In this document: positions 56,675 to 64,000 of the stretch, piece after piece
Layout: the number at the start of each line of letters is the position of its first letter
How positions within the stretch are numbered: the first letter of the stretch is position 1
From: Aliiroseovarius crassostreae
GTDB lineage: Bacteria; Pseudomonadota; Alphaproteobacteria; Rhodobacterales; Rhodobacteraceae
Reading direction: 5' to 3'
Assembly: GCF_001307765.1 (NCBI RefSeq)
Contig: NZ_LKBA01000006.1
Span: 62,001 to 126,000, forward strand
Length of the DNA stretch: 64,000 bases
Made by a program: the position numbers and the translations under genes
Notes under the pieces: model-generated
Database searches by the model: none
Seen by the model: the letters and a program-made list of their open reading frames with translations, nothing else
What the model was told of the DNA's origin: nothing

Positions 56675-57048
56675 CCCGGCACCGCCACCTTGTTCCCCGC
56701 CTCATCCAGATGCACAAAGACAAACACGCCTTCGGTCACGCGGGTTTGCGACCGGCCTCGGTCGCGTTCGGACCAGGCCTCTAAGTGGATGGCGAGTGAG
56801 GTGGTGCCGATGCGGCCGACGCGGCCGTAGATGCACAGAACGTCGCCCACTTTGACCGGAGAGATGAATTTCATCGCGTCAATGGCCACGGTGGCCACGC
56901 GCCCGCCAGCCCGTTCCGCGGCCAGCACGCCGCCCGCGATGTCCATCTGGGAGAGCACCCATCCGCCGAAAATGTCGCCCGCGATATTGGTGTCCTTCGG
57001 CATCGCAAGCGTGCGCAGGATGATGTTGCCGTCTGGTGTATCGCTCAT
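56671..57048 (-). CDS. yciA: Acyl-CoA thioesterase, YciA type
   Basis: A 125-residue hot-dog fold acyl-CoA thioesterase. The catalytic helix is AMPKDTNIAGDIFGGWVLSQMDIAGG, with VATVAIDAMKFISPVKVGD and the C-terminal VTEGVFVFVHLD typical of YciA. It releases CoA from a broad set of acyl-CoAs in the cytoplasm. It stands alone on the minus strand, with its end overlapped by the ParB-like gene. Confidence 0.92.
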   Translation of the reverse strand: MSDTPDGNIILRTLAMPKDTNIAGDIFGGWVLSQMDIAGGVLAAERAGGRVATVAIDAMKFISPVKVGDVLCIYGRVGRIGTTSLAIHLEAWSERDRGRSQTRVTEGVFVFVHLDEAGNKVAVPG

Positions 57049-57209
57049 AGGTCCGCTCCTCTTTGCCCCCGTCTGTGCCCCCGTCTATGCCCCAAGGGTA
57101 AGCGAAACGGCGCGACCCGCAAGCAGGCCGCAGCGTCACATGTTTGTTGGCGCGCAACTTGTCCGAAAACCAGCGCGCACTGTTCGGATTGCGCCTGGGC
57201 AAAATCCGG

Positions 57210-57635
57210 TCAGTGGACCTCAGCCACCTCACGCAGTTCGGTCAGAAGATCCAGCAGGGTTTCCATCTTTTCTTCGCCAAACCGCCCCTCGAGGTTTTCG
57301 TAAAGCACGGCGGATTTGGCAGACATCTCTGCGTATTTCTGTTCACCAGCGGGGGCGATCTTGACCCGGCGACGACGGCCATCGCTGTCATCCACCCGCT
57401 CGATATAGCCCCGTTCCGTGAGGTTTTTCAGGATCCGGCTCAGGCTGGGCGGCATCAGCACACAGCGTTCCGCCAGTTCGGTGGCGCAGCAGGGTTTGCC
57501 CTCAGCCAGAACGCGGATCACGCGCCACTGCTGCACCGTCAGCCCGATCTGATCAAGCTCGTGGCGGAAAGGTTTCAGCGTGGCCTCGCGGGCGTGCAAA
57601 AGAGCAATGGGCAGGGCGCGATCAAGACTTTTCAT
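57210..57635 (-). CDS. hpaR: MarR family regulator, HpaR type
   Basis: A 141-residue MarR protein matching HpaR, repressor of homoprotocatechuate breakdown: ALPIALLHAREATLKPFRHE, GLTVQQWRVIRVLAEGKPCC, AERCVLMPPSLSRILKNLTE and the wing RVDDSDGRRRRVKI. ATG 57635 shares a base with the upstream gene's stop (TGATG), and AGAGAGGACC precedes it. The catabolic genes it would normally control (hpaB-I) are absent here apart from the hpaF-like gene. Confidence 0.88.
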   Translation of the reverse strand: MKSLDRALPIALLHAREATLKPFRHELDQIGLTVQQWRVIRVLAEGKPCCATELAERCVLMPPSLSRILKNLTERGYIERVDDSDGRRRRVKIAPAGEQKYAEMSAKSAVLYENLEGRFGEEKMETLLDLLTELREVAEVH

Positions 57636-58030
57636 CAATTGGTCCTCTCTCGGAGCGCCCCTGGGATGGGGGGCCATCCCGTTCGGCACATCCGGGTTTC
57701 GATCCCCTGGACGGGAAGGCTGAGACTGACGGGCGCATTGCCCGGCTGTGGGGTGAGCGCGGTTTTCACCGCTGCGTAAGAGCAATCGACGACACCTTCG
57801 CGCATAGCATCGTCCCGGCCCGGTCCCTGTCTCAGTCTTCTGTTCAGGACGTGACAAAGTTCTGCGTCTTCGGTGATGGGCCGCTCATTGGCGCCGATAC
57901 CCGTGCACCGAACACCACCCGACAGGTGCTTTCCGGGAACAGGCAGGGCGTCACACAGGCGTTTTGCCAAGGCACCGTGATTGGCAACCTTGTCCAGCTC
58001 AGGGCTGCTTTCAAACGTCAAATGCGACAT
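57635..58030 (-). CDS. hpaF: 5-carboxymethyl-2-hydroxymuconate isomerase-like protein
   Basis: A 131-residue protein resembling HpaF/CHMI, a tautomerase-fold isomerase of homoprotocatechuate degradation. MSHLTFESSPELDKVANHGALAKRL, GGVRCTGIGANERPI and RLRQGPGRDDAMREGVVDC follow the family. The N-terminal catalytic Pro (residue 2) of CHMI is Ser here, and the last 30 residues diverge (RMCRTGWPPIPGALRERTN), so activity is doubtful. AGGAGGG precedes the ATG. It overlaps hpaR by one base. Confidence 0.65.
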   Translation of the reverse strand: MSHLTFESSPELDKVANHGALAKRLCDALPVPGKHLSGGVRCTGIGANERPITEDAELCHVLNRRLRQGPGRDDAMREGVVDCSYAAVKTALTPQPGNAPVSLSLPVQGIETRMCRTGWPPIPGALRERTN

Positions 58031-58338
58031 GCACCCTCCTAAACAACACAGGTTTGTGCGGCTGCGCCTCGCTCCCCCGTATTGCCCAATACAGAACACC
58101 CCACCGAGGTGAGGCCGTTTGAATTTACGCGTTAAGAATTCTTCCGCCTTGCCTTAGATCAAGTCCGGCGCAGGTGCGTTGCAAAAAATGGCTGAAAAAC
58201 CGGAGGCCGATCCCGTTTTTTCTGGGGGAGCACGGGGCAGGTATTACAAGATCCGGCAGGCACCCCGATGGATCAGGCGGGAAGCGGTGTGGCCTCGCGT
58301 GCCTCACCGCCTCCGAAAACATCTACGACCGCGTAAGA
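58031..58338. other. Intergenic region upstream of hpaF
   Basis: About 308 bp with no supportable gene. The hpaF-hpaR promoter must lie in the part nearest 58031. The rest adjoins a decayed methyltransferase gene and may be its further remnant. Confidence 0.4.
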
Positions 58339-58739
58339 TCAGCCCGCGTCCCACACACAGGTCCAGACCGTCCGGGTCGAAACACCCTCTTGCTTCACAA
58401 ACCCTTCCCCGGTCAGGATTTTCTTGCATTCCTGCATCCCCCCCACACCATAGACCTTAGGGGGGAACTCCAGCACATTTGCGCCAATCTCGGACGCGGT
58501 GGTGTCAAAATCACGGGTGGGCACGTCAACACGGCGGCGCTTTTCGTTATCTTCCCCCCCAACCACACCAAGACCAATTCCGATTTCCAGCACGGTATCG
58601 CCCTGCTGCACCACGGCAAGAGAGCCTTTGATCTCGTCCCCTTTTAGCGCCCCTTGTTGATCCGCTCGATCCGCTTTTCGTGCAGAAACCGCGACATAGA
58701 CACTTTGGTTCCAAAACACTCCGCGGCCACATCTTTCAT
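58339..58739 (-). pseudogene. FkbM-type methyltransferase remnant
   Basis: On the minus strand MKDVAAECFGTKVSMSRFLH and EKRIERINKGR are read in one frame. A shift near 58644 leads to GDEIKGSLAVVQQGDTVLEI and GIGLGVVGG, the SAM-binding motif I region. Later VPTRDFDTTASEIGANVLEF jumps directly to PPKVYGVGGMQECKKIL and FVKQEGVSTRTVWTCV, so the middle of the usual domain is deleted. Frameshift plus deletion make it non-functional. Confidence 0.6.
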
Positions 58740-58848
58740 GCGTGATCCGATGACCACGCAGGGCCCGGAAGTGGGGCACGATGCCCTCCACGGTTTGACA
58801 TCCGCCCGAAAGCCACCCAAACACGTTGCAGGTAACCTCGGAGACGTC

Positions 58849-59565
58849 ATGCGCATCGCCATCCTAAGCCCCAATTCTGATGAAAGCGATTTCGCGTTTG
58901 ACCTTTCTGGTGACGGTAAGAAATGGCTGAAGCTTCTCGCCAAAAAGCGCCCGGATTGGGTCTTTTCCTCTTTTACCGTCGATCAGGGACAGTTCCCAAA
59001 GGACATGGACAGATTTGATGCCTGGATCATTGGCGGCCGCGACCAATCGGTCTTGGATGACGCGGCTTGGCTTCGGCAATTATTTGATTACATTCACCTT
59101 CTTGTAAGCCAGCGACGCCCGGTTCTGGGCGTGGGATTTGGCCATCAGGCCATCGCAACCGCTCTGGGTGGTGCAGTGTCCCCCAATCCAAATGGATGGG
59201 TGCTCGGGTCAACCGAAACTGTGATCACCGCGCCCCCGCCCTGGATGCCAGCGGCACGTATCTGGCTTTATGCCTCGCATCATGATCAGGTGACGCAGCT
59301 CCCGGAAGGGGCGACAACTACCATGTCCCATCAAGACTGCCCCATCGCCGGCTATGTCATCGGCGACCACATCTTCACCACCCAAAGCCACCCCGAAATG
59401 AGCAACGAATCCTTTGCCGCCCTAGTTGAAACATTGGCCGACAGCAAGCCGACAGAAGTGATCGACGCTGCGCGGAAATCGTTGCCCTTAGGGGCAGACA
59501 ATGGGGTGTTTGCAGATTGGATCATCACGTTTCTGGAACGGGATTTCGACCCCAACCAGAGGTGA
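58849..59565 (+). CDS. Class I glutamine amidotransferase homologue lacking catalytic Cys
   Basis: A 238-residue GATase-1 fold protein of the GuaA-N-terminal/GAT1_2.1 type. DRFDAWIIGGRDQSVLDD, VLGVGFGHQAIATALGG and TTQSHPEMS (His181, Glu183) align with the triad regions. The nucleophile elbow normally reads GICFGHQ, but here position 96 is Gly (codon GGA), so glutaminase activity should be lost. GGAG lies before ATG 58849. It may act as a binding protein or be decaying. It lies just upstream of taurine genes without evident link. Confidence 0.82.
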   Translation: MRIAILSPNSDESDFAFDLSGDGKKWLKLLAKKRPDWVFSSFTVDQGQFPKDMDRFDAWIIGGRDQSVLDDAAWLRQLFDYIHLLVSQRRPVLGVGFGHQAIATALGGAVSPNPNGWVLGSTETVITAPPPWMPAARIWLYASHHDQVTQLPEGATTTMSHQDCPIAGYVIGDHIFTTQSHPEMSNESFAALVETLADSKPTEVIDAARKSLPLGADNGVFADWIITFLERDFDPNQR

Positions 59566-59659
59566 CTGGCAAAAGGGGCCGGCCTGACCACCTGTTTGCT
59601 ATCCATTTTGCAGAAGGGTCATCCCTTCCCAAGCTTCGTTATGCACTAGGGGCAGAAAT

Positions 59660-59690
59660 CTGGACCTAATCAAACAAACTTTTGGCCCTA
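59660..59690 (+). promoter_or_regulatory. TauR-like boxes upstream of tpa
   Basis: CTGGACCTAA at 59660-59669 matches the CTGGAC(C/T)TAA box known for Rhodobacter TauR. A weaker copy (TTTGGCCCTA) begins 21 bp later. They lie about 110-140 bp before tpa. Confidence 0.65.
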
Positions 59691-59798
59691 TGTTTTTACC
59701 CCCATTTTAGGCTGATAATTTGATCAAGAAATAGACAAACTCGCCAGGCAGCAGGCCCCCTTAAGCCTCCTCCCGGCACAACCCCAGGAGGTCCTGTC

Positions 59799-61184
59799 AT
59801 GGATGGTGGAATGAACGACAATGACATCAGCAAAGTGGTTGCAGCCGACAAGGCACATGTCTGGCATCACCTGACGCAACATAAACCGTTTGAGACCAGC
59901 GATCCGCGCATCATCATTGAAGGCAAGGGCATGTCGGTCTGGGATCAGAACGGCAAGGAATATCTGGATGCCGTCTCGGGGGGCGTCTGGACCGTGAACG
60001 TGGGCTATGGCCGCACCGAAATCGCCGATGTGATCCGCGATCAGCTGATCAAGCTGCCCTATTTTGCGGGTTCCGCCGGGTCCATTCCCGGGGCGATGTA
60101 TTCCGAACGCCTGATTTCCAAAATGCCGGGTATGAGCCGTGTCTATTACACAAACTCAGGATCCGAGGCGAACGAGAAAGCGTTCAAGCTGGTGCGCCAG
60201 ATCGCCCATAAACGTTATGGCGGCAAGAAAACCAAGATCCTCTACCGCGACCGCGACTACCACGGTTCCACACTGGCAACCATGTCCGCAGGCGGTCAGG
60301 ATGAGCGCAACGCACAATACGGCCCCTTCGCGCCCGATTTCATCCGCGTGCCGCATTGCATGGAATATCGCGCACAGTGGGATCTGTCGGGTGAGGAATA
60401 TGGCAAACGCGCCGCTGACGCGATTGAAGAGGTCATTCTGGCCGAGGGGGCCGACACCGTGGGTGCGCTCTGCCTTGAACCGGTCACCGCAGGCGGTGGC
60501 GTGATCACCCCGCCCCCGGGCTATTGGGACCGTGTGCAGGAAATCTGCAAGAAATACAACATCCTGCTGCATATCGACGAAGTGGTCTGTGGCGTCGGAC
60601 GCACGGGCACATGGTTTGGCTACCAGCAATATGGCGTCAAGCCGGACATCGTGACCATGGCCAAGGGGGTTGCCTCGGGCTATGCCGCAATTGCCTGCTG
60701 CGTGACCACAGAAGAGGTGTTTGACCTATTCAAGGACGACATGTCTGACCCGCTGAACTACTTCCGCGACATCTCCACCTTCGGGGGCTGCACCGCGGGT
60801 CCGGCGGCGGCCCTGAAAAACATGGAAATCATCGAAAACGAAAACCTGCTGGAAAACTGCACCAATATGGGCGAGCGCATGCTGGGCAACCTTCAAGCCC
60901 TGATGGAAAAGCACAAGGTGATCGGTGATGTGCGGGGCAAGGGCCTGTTCCTTGGCGTCGAACTGGTCTCGGATCGCAGCAGTAAAGAACCGGCTGCCGA
61001 AAAGGATGTTGGCGCGGTTGTGGCGGAATGCGGGGCGCAGGGCGTGATCATCGGCGCCACCAACCGTTCAATTCCGGGGCTGAACAACACCCTTTGCTTT
61101 AGCCCGGCATTGATTGCCACGGCCGATGATATTGACCGGATCACTGATACGGTTGACCGCGCACTGGGCAAAATCTTCGGGTAA
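59799..61184 (+). CDS. tpa: Taurine:pyruvate aminotransferase
   Basis: A 461-residue class III PLP aminotransferase converting taurine and pyruvate to sulfoacetaldehyde and alanine. PLP contacts are TNSGSEANEKAFK, LHIDEVVCGVGRTGTWFG and MAKGVASGYAAIACC with Lys289. Identity as Tpa is supported by tauR and xsc downstream, which handles sulfoacetaldehyde. AGGAGGTC lies seven bases before ATG 59799. TauR-like boxes upstream suggest activation by taurine. Confidence 0.93.
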   Translation: MDGGMNDNDISKVVAADKAHVWHHLTQHKPFETSDPRIIIEGKGMSVWDQNGKEYLDAVSGGVWTVNVGYGRTEIADVIRDQLIKLPYFAGSAGSIPGAMYSERLISKMPGMSRVYYTNSGSEANEKAFKLVRQIAHKRYGGKKTKILYRDRDYHGSTLATMSAGGQDERNAQYGPFAPDFIRVPHCMEYRAQWDLSGEEYGKRAADAIEEVILAEGADTVGALCLEPVTAGGGVITPPPGYWDRVQEICKKYNILLHIDEVVCGVGRTGTWFGYQQYGVKPDIVTMAKGVASGYAAIACCVTTEEVFDLFKDDMSDPLNYFRDISTFGGCTAGPAAALKNMEIIENENLLENCTNMGERMLGNLQALMEKHKVIGDVRGKGLFLGVELVSDRSSKEPAAEKDVGAVVAECGAQGVIIGATNRSIPGLNNTLCFSPALIATADDIDRITDTVDRALGKIFG

Positions 61185-61215
61185 GTCCAGTCAAATTGGA
61201 CGGGTGAAATCAGAC

Positions 61216-61249
61216 AAAGGCGGACCCTGCAGAGAGGTCCGCCTTTTTT
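61216..61249 (+). terminator. Rho-independent terminator after tpa
   Basis: AAGGCGGACC pairs with GGTCCGCCTT, followed by TTTT. A strong stem 33 bases past the tpa stop. Confidence 0.85.
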
Positions 61250-61360
61250 GATGCTCAGGCAGCATCACATCTGAAAGGATCCCAAAAGTGTGGCCCCCCC
61301 GTCACCCTATCCGACACGGACGTCACTCTTGCACCGCTTTCCCATGACCATCTGACGGGC

Positions 61361-61885
61361 TTGCAAGAGGCCGTTGAGGATGGCGAAATCTACCGGCTCT
61401 GGTACACATCCGTCCCTGCCCCGGACAGGATGGAGGCTGAGATCACACGCCGCCTAGCGCTGCAAGATGCGGGATCAATGCTGCCCTTTTCGGTTCTCAC
61501 ACCAGATGGCAAGCCTGTTGGAATGACCACCTACATGAATATTGACGCCGCCAACCGACGTGTCGAAATCGGCTCGACCTGGTATTGTAAATCAGCGCAA
61601 CGCAGCCCCGTGAACACGCAGGCCAAACGCCTGTTACTCACCCACGCCTTTCAGAGCCTGGACTGTATTGCCGTCGAGTTTCGCACCCATTTCATGAACA
61701 GACAAAGTCGGGTGGCCATCGAAAGACTGGGCGCAAAATGCGACGGGATCCTGCGCAGCCACATGCTCGGACCGGACGGGGCATTGCGCGACACTGTTGT
61801 GTATTCCATCATCGCATCCGAATGGCCCAGCGTTCAACAAAACCTGACCTGGGCGTTGGAGAAAGGTCGAAAACAGGCATCTTGA
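61361..61885 (+). CDS. GNAT family acetyltransferase, N-terminus probably frameshifted
   Basis: A 174-residue stretch from TTG 61361 that has the RimJ/RimL-type GNAT pattern: DGEIYRLWYTSVPAPDRM, GMTTYMNIDAANRRVEIGST, VEFRTHFMNRQSRVAIERLG and AKCDGILRSHMLGPDG. The frame is open further upstream (VTLSDTDVTLAPLSHDHLTG), which is the expected first strand, but no ATG or GTG is in frame. GTG codons at 61288 and 61290 lie just before a C7 run at 61294-61300, with AAAGGA upstream. A change of one C would join them. The substrate is unknown. Confidence 0.72.
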   Translation: MQEAVEDGEIYRLWYTSVPAPDRMEAEITRRLALQDAGSMLPFSVLTPDGKPVGMTTYMNIDAANRRVEIGSTWYCKSAQRSPVNTQAKRLLLTHAFQSLDCIAVEFRTHFMNRQSRVAIERLGAKCDGILRSHMLGPDGALRDTVVYSIIASEWPSVQQNLTWALEKGRKQAS

Positions 61886-61899
61886 GCACGCCTTTAACA

Positions 61900-61931
61900 A
61901 CAAGTCCAGATTGCTTCTCAGTTAAGTCCAG
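61900..61931. promoter_or_regulatory. TauR-like boxes upstream of tauR
   Basis: ACAAGTCCAG at 61900-61909 and TTAAGTCCAG at 61922-61931 are direct copies 22 bp apart. The second is the exact reverse complement of CTGGACTTAA. Position just before tauR suggests autoregulation. Confidence 0.7.
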
Positions 61932-61945
61932 TATATAGTGAATTC

Positions 61946-63409
61946 ATGTCTGTTCCCGTCGAAACATTTTTTCTGGACCCTGACGCACAAGGCACGCTTC
62001 AGGCGCAGATCCAGCAGATGATTGCCGAGGCAATTCTGTCCGGTCGCTTGCCACGTGGTGAAAAACTTCCGTCAACCCGCGCCCTTGCCAAACATTTGGG
62101 GGTCAGCAGAATTACGGTGACCCTGTCCTATACCGAACTTCAGGCCTCGGATTACCTTTCCTCGAAAGGACGAAGCGGGTTCTATATATCTGAAAATGCT
62201 CCAGAACCTCCGTCTTTCCAACCGCGACACCGAACCGAGGACAAGGTGGACTGGAACCGGGCCATCGGACATTCCTTCAGCGAAGTCAGCACCCCGCAAA
62301 AGCCGCAGAACTGGAGGCAGAACCGATACCCCTTCACCTATGGCCAGTCTGACGAAACCCTGTTTGACCACAATTCCTGGCGTCTTTGTGCCTTGAAGGC
62401 GCTTGGCCAGAAAGACCATGATTCCATGGTTCGGGATTATTATGACCAAGATGATCCAGAGCTGGTTGAATTCATCGCAAGACATATCCTTCCCCGCCGC
62501 GGAATTCTGGCCCGTCCTGAAGAAATTCTGATCACGCTGGGGGCGCAGAACGCCCTTTGGCTTTCCGCCCAGATCCTGTTGACGCAGCGCCGGACAGCGG
62601 CGATCGAAGATCCGTGCTATTATTCTCTGCGCGACATTCTTATGCAAAGTCGCTGCCATCTGGAACCCATTGCCGTAGATGCGGATGGATTGCCGCCAGA
62701 GGCGCTTCCGGATGGGACGGACGTGATTTTTGCCACCCCCAGCCATCAAAGCCCGACAACTGCGACCATGCCACTGGAACGCCGGAAACGCCTGTTGGAT
62801 CGCGCTCGTGAGCTGGATGCGCTGGTGGTTGAGGATGATTACGACTTCGAGATGTCGTTTTTGCAACCCCCTTCCCCTGCCCTCAAATCGCTGGATAAGG
62901 AAGGGCGCGTGATCTATGTCGGCAGTTTCTCCAAATCCCTTTTTCCCGGCCTGCGCCTTGGTTATATGGTCGGGTCCGAACCGTTCATCCGCGAAGCCCG
63001 CGCCCTGCGCTCGACCGTTTTGCGCCACCCCCCCGGCCTGATCCAGCGCAGCGTCGCATATTTCCTCTCTCTCGGTCACTACGATGCCCTGATCCGGCGT
63101 ATTGGCAAAGCCTACGAATCGCGCCGAAACGTCATGGAGCAGGCCATCTCGGAACATGGCCTAACCGCTTCTGGCAGTGGTGTTTTTGGCGGATCCGCCT
63201 TTTGGATGAAAGCCCCTGTGTCCGTGGATACAACCGAGCTGGCCGAGCTGCTGAAAGCGCAATCGGTGCTGATCGAACCCGGGAAGCCCTTTTTCGCCGG
63301 CAGCGGCCGGCCAAGAAACTTCTATCGCCTCGCCTATAGTTCAATTCCGACCGACCGCATCCCAAAAGGGATTTCCCTGATCGCTCAGGAAATCGAGAAA
63401 CTGCGCTAA
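61946..63409 (+). CDS. tauR: MocR/GntR-type taurine regulator
   Basis: A 487-residue MocR-family regulator: an N-terminal GntR winged helix (QIQQMIAEAILSGRLPRGEK, LPSTRALAKHLGVSRITVTL) fused to a class I aminotransferase-like domain with PLP-Lys330 in GSFSKSLFPGLRLGY and EDDYDFEMSF. TauR in Rhodobacter capsulatus activates taurine genes. Matching boxes precede tpa, tauR and, in weaker form, xsc. GABA-type GabR is the alternative, but the neighbours argue for taurine. Confidence 0.9.
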   Translation: MSVPVETFFLDPDAQGTLQAQIQQMIAEAILSGRLPRGEKLPSTRALAKHLGVSRITVTLSYTELQASDYLSSKGRSGFYISENAPEPPSFQPRHRTEDKVDWNRAIGHSFSEVSTPQKPQNWRQNRYPFTYGQSDETLFDHNSWRLCALKALGQKDHDSMVRDYYDQDDPELVEFIARHILPRRGILARPEEILITLGAQNALWLSAQILLTQRRTAAIEDPCYYSLRDILMQSRCHLEPIAVDADGLPPEALPDGTDVIFATPSHQSPTTATMPLERRKRLLDRARELDALVVEDDYDFEMSFLQPPSPALKSLDKEGRVIYVGSFSKSLFPGLRLGYMVGSEPFIREARALRSTVLRHPPGLIQRSVAYFLSLGHYDALIRRIGKAYESRRNVMEQAISEHGLTASGSGVFGGSAFWMKAPVSVDTTELAELLKAQSVLIEPGKPFFAGSGRPRNFYRLAYSSIPTDRIPKGISLIAQEIEKLR

Positions 63410-63442
63410 CTGGTTATATTTCAGATTTCCAACTGGCCCTAT
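63410..63442 (+). promoter_or_regulatory. Degenerate TauR-like boxes upstream of xsc
   Basis: CTGGTTATAT at 63410 and CTGGCCCTAT at 63433, direct copies 23 bp apart, the same spacing as the tauR boxes. They lie 80-110 bp before xsc. Confidence 0.5.
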
Positions 63443-63521
63443 TTGCGCCTGTTCTCACGACCTATCATCAAGTCAGAAAACAGGCGCATTTGCCACCGCT
63501 TGCGAGAAGAGGAAATCCATC

Positions 63522-64000
63522 ATGAAAATGACGACGGAAGAAGCTTTTGTAAAAGTTCTGCAGATGCATGGGATTGAGCATGCCTTTGGGATTATTGGGT
63601 CGGCAATGATGCCGATTTCGGACATTTTTGAAGATGCGGGCATCACGTTCTGGGACTGTGCCCATGAAGGATCTGGCGGCTTTATGGCCGATGGTTACAC
63701 CCGTGCCACAGGCAAGATGTCGATGATGATTGCCCAGAACGGCCCCGGCATCACCAACTTCGTGACTGCGGTTAAAACGGCCTATTGGAACCACACCCCG
63801 CTGCTTCTGGTGACGCCGCAGGCGGCCAACAAGACCATGGGCCAGGGCGGTTTTCAGGAAATGGAGCAGATGCGCGCCTTTGCCGATTGCGTCTGCTATC
63901 AGGAGGAGGTCCGTGACCCATCGCGTATGGCCGAAGTCCTGAACCGGGTGATCATGCAGGCCAAGCGCAACTCGGCCCCCGCACAGATCAACGTGCCGCG
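63522..64000 (+). CDS. xsc: Sulfoacetaldehyde acetyltransferase, N-terminal part
   Basis: The first 159 residues of a ThDP-dependent enzyme splitting sulfoacetaldehyde with phosphate into sulfite and acetyl phosphate. MKMTTEEAFVKVLQMHGIEH, the catalytic Glu49 in CAHEGSGGFMADGYTRATG, and QNGPGITNFVTAVKTAYWNH match Xsc. AAGAGGAAA lies before ATG 63522. The gene continues past the window edge. It is the second step of the taurine pathway begun by Tpa. Confidence 0.94.
   Translation, partial: MKMTTEEAFVKVLQMHGIEHAFGIIGSAMMPISDIFEDAGITFWDCAHEGSGGFMADGYTRATGKMSMMIAQNGPGITNFVTAVKTAYWNHTPLLLVTPQAANKTMGQGGFQEMEQMRAFADCVCYQEEVRDPSRMAEVLNRVIMQAKRNSAPAQINVP

Overview
The window looks like chromosome from an alphaproteobacterium of the Roseobacter group (Rhodobacteraceae). 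The evidence is high GC with strong GC3 bias, LexA with GAAC-N7-GAAC type SOS boxes, a class I lysyl-tRNA synthetase, ThyX, a Mur-like Fur protein, LdtR, a complete PHA cluster and a taurine tpa/tauR/xsc locus. All names come from reading protein motifs by eye; no database search was run.

Layout. 1-7.5 kb: end of a Na+/H+ antiporter, PhzF, Fur/Mur, a DMT transporter, enolase, a small membrane protein, a DUF985 cupin and a divergent polysaccharide deacetylase. 7.7-14.5 kb: a trp/molybdopterin/SOS gene string (trpG, trpD, ung, trpC, moaC, a GIY-YIG protein, moeA, lexA). It is interrupted before ung by sixteen exact copies of an 8-bp repeat. 14.6-19.5 kb: PHA storage genes phaR, phaP, phaC and divergent phaZ, with CTGC-N3-GCAG-type sites in each control region. 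19.5-23.3 kb: two alpha/beta hydrolases and thrS. 23.9-26.6 kb: a bufferin-type operon (DUF2282 precursor, DUF692/MNIO enzyme, DUF2063 partner, DoxX). 26.7-29.7 kb: a membrane protein, an ArsC/Spx-like protein, a cold-shock protein, an AT-rich orphan and thyX. 29.9-32.3 kb: a surface-type lipoprotein paired with a Slam-like outer-membrane protein. 32.5-37.1 kb: a glyoxalase, a DUF1194 protein, ldtR, sdhE, an XRE regulator, an aspartate aminotransferase and a conserved small protein.

37.1-40.1 kb is an AT-rich accessory patch: a TNT-type toxin remnant, Imm63-like and SUKH-like immunity genes, a decayed IS5-family element flanked by CTAG, and an XRE remnant. 40.4-52.7 kb: MATE pump, lytic transglycosylase, PPK2, a large beta-helix protein, lysS, a TerB-like protein, a frameshifted GST gene, a PBP4-type carboxypeptidase and nadD. 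52.7-56.7 kb: a membrane-anchored XRE regulator divergent from an LRAT-like protein, ettA, and an AT-rich ParB-like gene. 56.7-59.6 kb: YciA thioesterase, a two-gene hpaF-hpaR remnant, a decayed FkbM methyltransferase and a glutamine-amidotransferase homologue without its catalytic Cys. 59.7-64 kb: taurine catabolism (tpa, a GNAT gene, tauR, start of xsc) with repeated TauR-like boxes.

Two dispersed repeat families mark the intergenic DNA. One is a MITE-like palindromic element ending in AAAGCGTTTCG, including one copy nested inside another at a duplicated TTAA. The other is a GC-rich hairpin motif followed by a GGTATTT- or GGATATTT-like block. Several single AT-rich genes sit between core genes, so accessory DNA appears to arrive here in gene-sized pieces.
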